Positions 61,077-64,000 of a stretch of DNA of 64,000 bases are shown piece by piece. The stretch comes from Uliginosibacterium flavum. GTDB taxonomy: Bacteria; Pseudomonadota; Gammaproteobacteria; Burkholderiales; Rhodocyclaceae. Location: assembly GCF_040566545.1 (NCBI RefSeq), contig NZ_JBEWZI010000001.1:332650-396649 (forward strand). The letters run 5' to 3'. Within the stretch, counting starts at the first letter, position 1; every line of letters starts with the position of its first letter. The position numbers and the translations under genes are program-made. The notes beneath the pieces were generated by a model. That model was not told the origin of the DNA. It did no database searches and saw only the letters and a list, made by a program, of their open reading frames with translations.

Positions 61077-62147
61077 ATGAGCGAAATCCGGACGGGACAG
61101 GCCCCGGCGCCTTTGACGCGCGAGCAGTTTCATACGCTCTATCAGGTCCGCTTCTACGACCCGGCTTATGCGGTCGAGCAGGAAGCGATTGCCCGCCTCG
61201 AAGAGATTGCCTGGCAAGCCATTCAGGACGGGCGCAAGGCGCCGATCACCCAGGCTGCGGGGCCGGAGTTTGCCGACCCGAGCTATCAGATATCGGTGCA
61301 GTGGCTGGAAACCCGCAAGCGTTTGCGTCTGGCGCAGGCACGCTGGGAAGACAGCGCCGCGCCCTCACGCGTCCTGCTGATCTGTGGCAGCGCGCGCAAC
61401 GATGGCAGTTGCGCGGGCGAGAACTCGAAAACCTGGCGTTTGACCGGGCTTGCCCAGCAGATCGTGGAGCAGGCCGGCGTCGAGGCCGATGTGCTGGATC
61501 TGAGTCTGGTCACTTCCGAATATGGCCGCAGCATTCAGCCGTGCAAGGGCTGTGTGTCGAGTGCGATGCCGCTGTGCCACTGGCCCTGCAGCTGTTACCC
61601 GAATCACGCCCTCGATCACGCCGACGACTGGATGGCCGAGATCTACGAGCGCTGGGTCGCCGCTCATGCCGTAATCATTCTGGCGCCGACTTACTGGTAT
61701 CAGTCGCCCGGCCCGCTGAAGCAGATGATCGACCGCATGGTCTGTGCCGATGGGGGCAATCCCGATCCGACCACGACTCACGGCAAACATCTGGCCGAAG
61801 CCAGACTCATCGAACAACAAGGCTGGGACTACCCCAAGCATCTGGCTGGCCGCGCCTTTGGCGTAGTGGTGCATGGCGACGTGGCCGGCGTTGAAGTGCA
61901 CCGGCGCAATCTGTGCGACTGGCTGGAGTGGATGGGCATGATCGATGCCGGCGCGGCCGCCAAAATCGACCGTTACATCGCCTACTACGAGTCCTACTAC
62001 GGCAGCCACGCGGCGCTGGACAAGGACACGGCCATGCAGGAAGAAGTCCGCAACGTGGCGCGCGCGGTAGTCAGCGCGGTCGCGGAACTGCGCGCCGGGC
62101 GCCTGAGCCGGCCAGACAAACAAACCCGGCCACCGCGCCCCAAATAG
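61077..62147 (+). CDS. NAD(P)H-dependent FMN reductase/flavodoxin-fold protein with Cys cluster
   Basis: 356 aa. An N-terminal helical extension of about 95 residues, then a flavodoxin-like domain: RVLLICGSARNDGSCAGENSKTWRL (phosphate loop), a Cys-rich insert IQPCKGCVSSAMPLCHWPCSCYPNH (five Cys), and APTYWYQSPGPLKQMIDRMVCADGG, FGVVVHGDVAGVE. It should bind FMN and reduce an unknown substrate; the Cys group may hold a metal or be redox active. GAGGA lies 6 nt before the ATG at 61077 (an ATG at 61071 is too close). It leads an operon with OsmC and DsbA-type genes (gap 44 nt). Confidence 0.82.
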   Translation: MSEIRTGQAPAPLTREQFHTLYQVRFYDPAYAVEQEAIARLEEIAWQAIQDGRKAPITQAAGPEFADPSYQISVQWLETRKRLRLAQARWEDSAAPSRVLLICGSARNDGSCAGENSKTWRLTGLAQQIVEQAGVEADVLDLSLVTSEYGRSIQPCKGCVSSAMPLCHWPCSCYPNHALDHADDWMAEIYERWVAAHAVIILAPTYWYQSPGPLKQMIDRMVCADGGNPDPTTTHGKHLAEARLIEQQGWDYPKHLAGRAFGVVVHGDVAGVEVHRRNLCDWLEWMGMIDAGAAAKIDRYIAYYESYYGSHAALDKDTAMQEEVRNVARAVVSAVAELRAGRLSRPDKQTRPPRPK

Positions 62148-62191
62148 GCCGGCCGCTTCATCCACCCACCCCTTACTTGAAAGGCTTCACC

Positions 62192-62647
62192 ATGACCGAA
62201 AAAACCGCCAACGTACATTGGGAAGGCTCCGGCAAAGCCGGCCTGGGCCAGATCAGCACTCAAACTGCGGCGCTCAAGGCTTATCCCTACGGCTTTGCGA
62301 GCCGCTTCGAGGATGAGCGCAAAGGCAGCAACCCCGAAGAACTCCTCGGCGCAGCGCATGCAGCCTGTTTCACCATGGCCTTCTCTTTTGCCTGCGAAAA
62401 AGCCGGATTCCCCAGCGCCGTGATCGACACCCAGGCCAAGGTGCGCCTGACCCAGCAAGGCGACGCCTTCGTGATCGACCGAATCGCCCTGAGCCTGACG
62501 GCCAGCGTGCCCGGGATCAACGATGCCCGCTTCCAGGAAATTGCCGAGCAAGCCAAGCGCGACTGCCCGCTGTCCAAGGCGCTGGCGAGCGTGCCCGAGA
62601 TCACTCTGCGCGCCACGCTCCAGACCAGCAAAGGTGCCGCCTCATGA
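62192..62647 (+). CDS. osmC: OsmC family peroxiredoxin
   Basis: 151 aa. KTANVHWEGSGKAGLGQISTQTAALKAYPYGFASRFEDERKGSNPEELLGAAHAACFTMAFSFACEKAGF: OsmC type, with the first Cys in HAACFTMA and the second in RDCPLSKAL. It reduces organic hydroperoxides with lipoyl or similar donors. AAAGG is 9 nt before the ATG. Its stop overlaps the next start (ATGA). Confidence 0.93.
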   Translation: MTEKTANVHWEGSGKAGLGQISTQTAALKAYPYGFASRFEDERKGSNPEELLGAAHAACFTMAFSFACEKAGFPSAVIDTQAKVRLTQQGDAFVIDRIALSLTASVPGINDARFQEIAEQAKRDCPLSKALASVPEITLRATLQTSKGAAS

Positions 62648-63195
62648 TTTACGCCGAAGATACCGTCGACGCGCCTGAAGCCGCGCTGGCCGCGACCGAG
62701 CACAGCCTGGGCGAATCCCACGCCAGCGTGACCCTGCTCGAATATGGCGATTACGAATGCCCCGCCTGCATCCGCGCCGAACCGCTGGTGCGAGGTCTGA
62801 TCGCAACCACTGGCCCGCGCTTGCGCTTCGTGTTCCGCCACTACCCGCTGGTCGAATTGCACGCCCACGCCGAACTGGCCGCCGAGGCAGCCGAAGCCGC
62901 GGCGGCACAAGGCCAGTTCTGGCCCATGCACCAACTGCTTTTCAGCCAGATCCACAAGCTGACTTTGCCGGACCTTGCCGCCTATGCCGAATCAATCGAA
63001 CTCGACATGATCCGCTTCAACGGCGAAATGGCGGACCGGATCTACACTCAGCGCGTGCAGGAACACCGGCGGGCGGGGGAGCAAAGCGGCCTGCAGACCA
63101 CGCCAGCCTTCTTCCTCGACGGCAAGTTGATCGACGTTTCTGATGGTTTCGGAAAACTTGAAGACGCGGTTCGTGCCGCTCTGGCCGGAAAATAA
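62644..63195 (+). CDS. DsbA-family thioredoxin-fold protein
   Basis: 183 aa, no signal peptide, so probably cytosolic. Active site YGDYECPACIRAEP (CPAC, Cys 39 and 42) and cis-Pro in LQTTPAFFLDGKLID; an alpha insert is shown by EAAAAQGQFWPMHQLLFSQ. Thioredoxin_4/DsbA-like proteins of this type often partner with stress enzymes. Coupled to osmC (ATGA overlap), so it may serve as its reductant (inference). Confidence 0.88.
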   Translation: MIYAEDTVDAPEAALAATEHSLGESHASVTLLEYGDYECPACIRAEPLVRGLIATTGPRLRFVFRHYPLVELHAHAELAAEAAEAAAAQGQFWPMHQLLFSQIHKLTLPDLAAYAESIELDMIRFNGEMADRIYTQRVQEHRRAGEQSGLQTTPAFFLDGKLIDVSDGFGKLEDAVRAALAGK

Positions 63196-63210
63196 AGGGC
63201 GTTCATCGCC

Positions 63211-63290
63211 TGCCTGAAGATCCTCATCTGTCGGGCTTCTTCAGGCAGGCATCGTGAAGAGCGAAGCCAAATGAGGCTCTACAGCCTGCC
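63211..63290. repeat. Dispersed GAAGAGCC palindrome
   Basis: CTGCCTGAAGATCCTCATCT, GGGCTTCTTCAGGCAGGCAT, CGTGAAGAGCGAAGCC and GAGGCTCTACAGCCTGCC: alternating half-sites between the convergent DsbA-type and DUF4125 genes. Confidence 0.75.
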
Positions 63291-63893
63291 TTACTGCAGC
63301 TTCTGTTCCGCCGCCGCCAAACTCTCGTAACCGTAGAGCAGCGCCGTGTGTTGCATGGCCGCCGTCGTGATGTTCTCGCCGCGCTGCACATAGTCATCGA
63401 TCATTTTCTGATAGGCCTGCAGCGTCGCCTCGGAATAGGTGCCCAGCTCCCCGCGCAGATAGGTCTCAAACGATGTTCCGCTGGGCGAATCCTCTGCCGT
63501 GCGGATCAGGCGGGCCTGACTGGACATGCGCGGATACACGCGCGCAAAGGCTTCGCGCCATTCGAGCTGCTGGGTAATGATCGCCTCGATAGTGCTGAGC
63601 TGCCAGGCGCTGAGCGGCGGCAAGGTGTGCTCAAAAGTGGCGTATTCCTGCGGCGCGGTGGAGATCATCATGCGCGCGTATTTTTCCTGGATCAGGTTGC
63701 GGCCAGCTTTTTTGGCGCGCTGCAGATCGTCCAGATAGCTCTCCCGCGTGGCTTTATCCCAACTCAGAAACTGGCTCTTGCGCATGAGCTCAAACGTGGC
63801 GAAATCGTCCTGGCAATTCGCGCGGCCGCCGGCGTTATTCACCTTATCGAAGGCGCTCCATTCCAGGCTGATGATGGCGTCGATGGGGGTCAT
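63291..63893 (-). CDS. DUF4125 family protein
   Basis: 200 aa, cytosolic and mostly helical. MTPIDAIISLEWSAFDKVNNAGGRANCQDDFATFELMRKSQFLSWDKATRESYLDDL is the typical DUF4125 start (E-x2-MF-x-V-N-GGRA-CQ-D-F-MR-SQF-W). Function unknown. The protein is acidic and full length. The frame ends at the palindrome and begins 30 nt from the TCGCAAG heptamers. Stands alone in view. Confidence 0.85.
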   Translation of the reverse strand: MTPIDAIISLEWSAFDKVNNAGGRANCQDDFATFELMRKSQFLSWDKATRESYLDDLQRAKKAGRNLIQEKYARMMISTAPQEYATFEHTLPPLSAWQLSTIEAIITQQLEWREAFARVYPRMSSQARLIRTAEDSPSGTSFETYLRGELGTYSEATLQAYQKMIDDYVQRGENITTAAMQHTALLYGYESLAAAEQKLQ

Positions 63894-63923
63894 GGGGCTG
63901 AGTCCTGTGGTGATGAATCGTTA

Positions 63924-64000
63924 TCGCAAGTCGCAAGTCGCAAGTCGCAAGTCGCAAGTCGCAAGTCGCAAGTCGCAAGTCGCAAGTCGCAAGTCGCAAG
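63924..64000. repeat. TCGCAAG heptamer repeat, at least 11 copies, cut by the window end
   Basis: Eleven exact copies of TCGCAAG fill the last 77 bases. It is the longest uninterrupted repeat with the 36529 tract. The true length cannot be seen. Confidence 0.95.

Overview
The window comes from a GC-rich chromosome of a betaproteobacterium. I infer this from the conserved blocks xseB-ispA-dxs-folE2, rplM-rpsI and coq7-rppH-proS, a PEP-CTERM protein, a TorF-type porin, an imuA-imuB-dnaE2 mutasome and Entner-Doudoroff genes. Rhodocyclales or Burkholderiales fit best, but I cannot name the species. There are about 58 protein genes, no rRNA or tRNA that I can see, no CRISPR array and no complete insertion sequence.

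Layout. 1-5.7 kb: the end of msbA, a secretin-like protein, a Na+/H+ antiporter family protein and a secreted family-3 pectate lyase with a 42-serine linker. 5.8-11.5 kb: edd, divergent from pgl-glk-pgi. 11.5-18 kb: mostly exported proteins (N-formylglutamate hydrolase-like, PEP-CTERM, S41 lipoprotein protease, MORN-repeat protein) plus aroG. 18.3-23.4 kb: a copper-delivery operon (DUF2946, YcnI, PCuAC), a two-domain PPK2, and DUF2971 and SIR2-like genes. 23.8-30 kb: an HMA copper chaperone, then eutR divergent from eat-eutB-eutC and a porin. 30.3-35.3 kb: copA, a chemoreceptor and cueR. 36.8-43.2 kb: Rieske oxygenase, xseB-ispA-dxs-folE2, rplM-rpsI and a predicted small RNA. 43.4-50.7 kb: OsmC, coq7-rppH, proS-slt, trhO and tusA-yedE. 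50.9-52.8 kb: eda-kdgK. 53-59 kb: an SOS mutasome with a GIY-YIG gene inserted. 59.5-60.3 kb: a lone integron gene cassette. 60.4-64 kb: YkgJ, a flavoprotein-OsmC-DsbA operon and DUF4125.

How genes work together. Pectate lyase, KDG kinase and KDPG aldolase, with edd-pgl-glk-pgi, make a route from pectin and glucose into the Entner-Doudoroff pathway. Ethanolamine is imported and cleaved by Eat and EutBC under EutR, without a microcompartment. Copper is handled by at least six genes at four places, with a recognisable CueR-type promoter before copA.

Most unusual: (1) a probable ~105-nt small RNA at 43090-43195 whose hairpin loop is an anti-Shine-Dalgarno sequence; (2) a single integron cassette (59500-60296) whose ends rebuild a complete attC, apparently inserted at a secondary site; (3) 7-bp tandem repeats of three different sequences, three of the four tracts touching stop codons and two lying between convergent genes; (4) a dispersed GAAGAGCC/GGCTCTTC palindrome about every 4 kb, once inside a coding region; (5) tandem direct repeats that look like EutR operators; (6) a GIY-YIG gene with palindromes splitting the mutasome operon.
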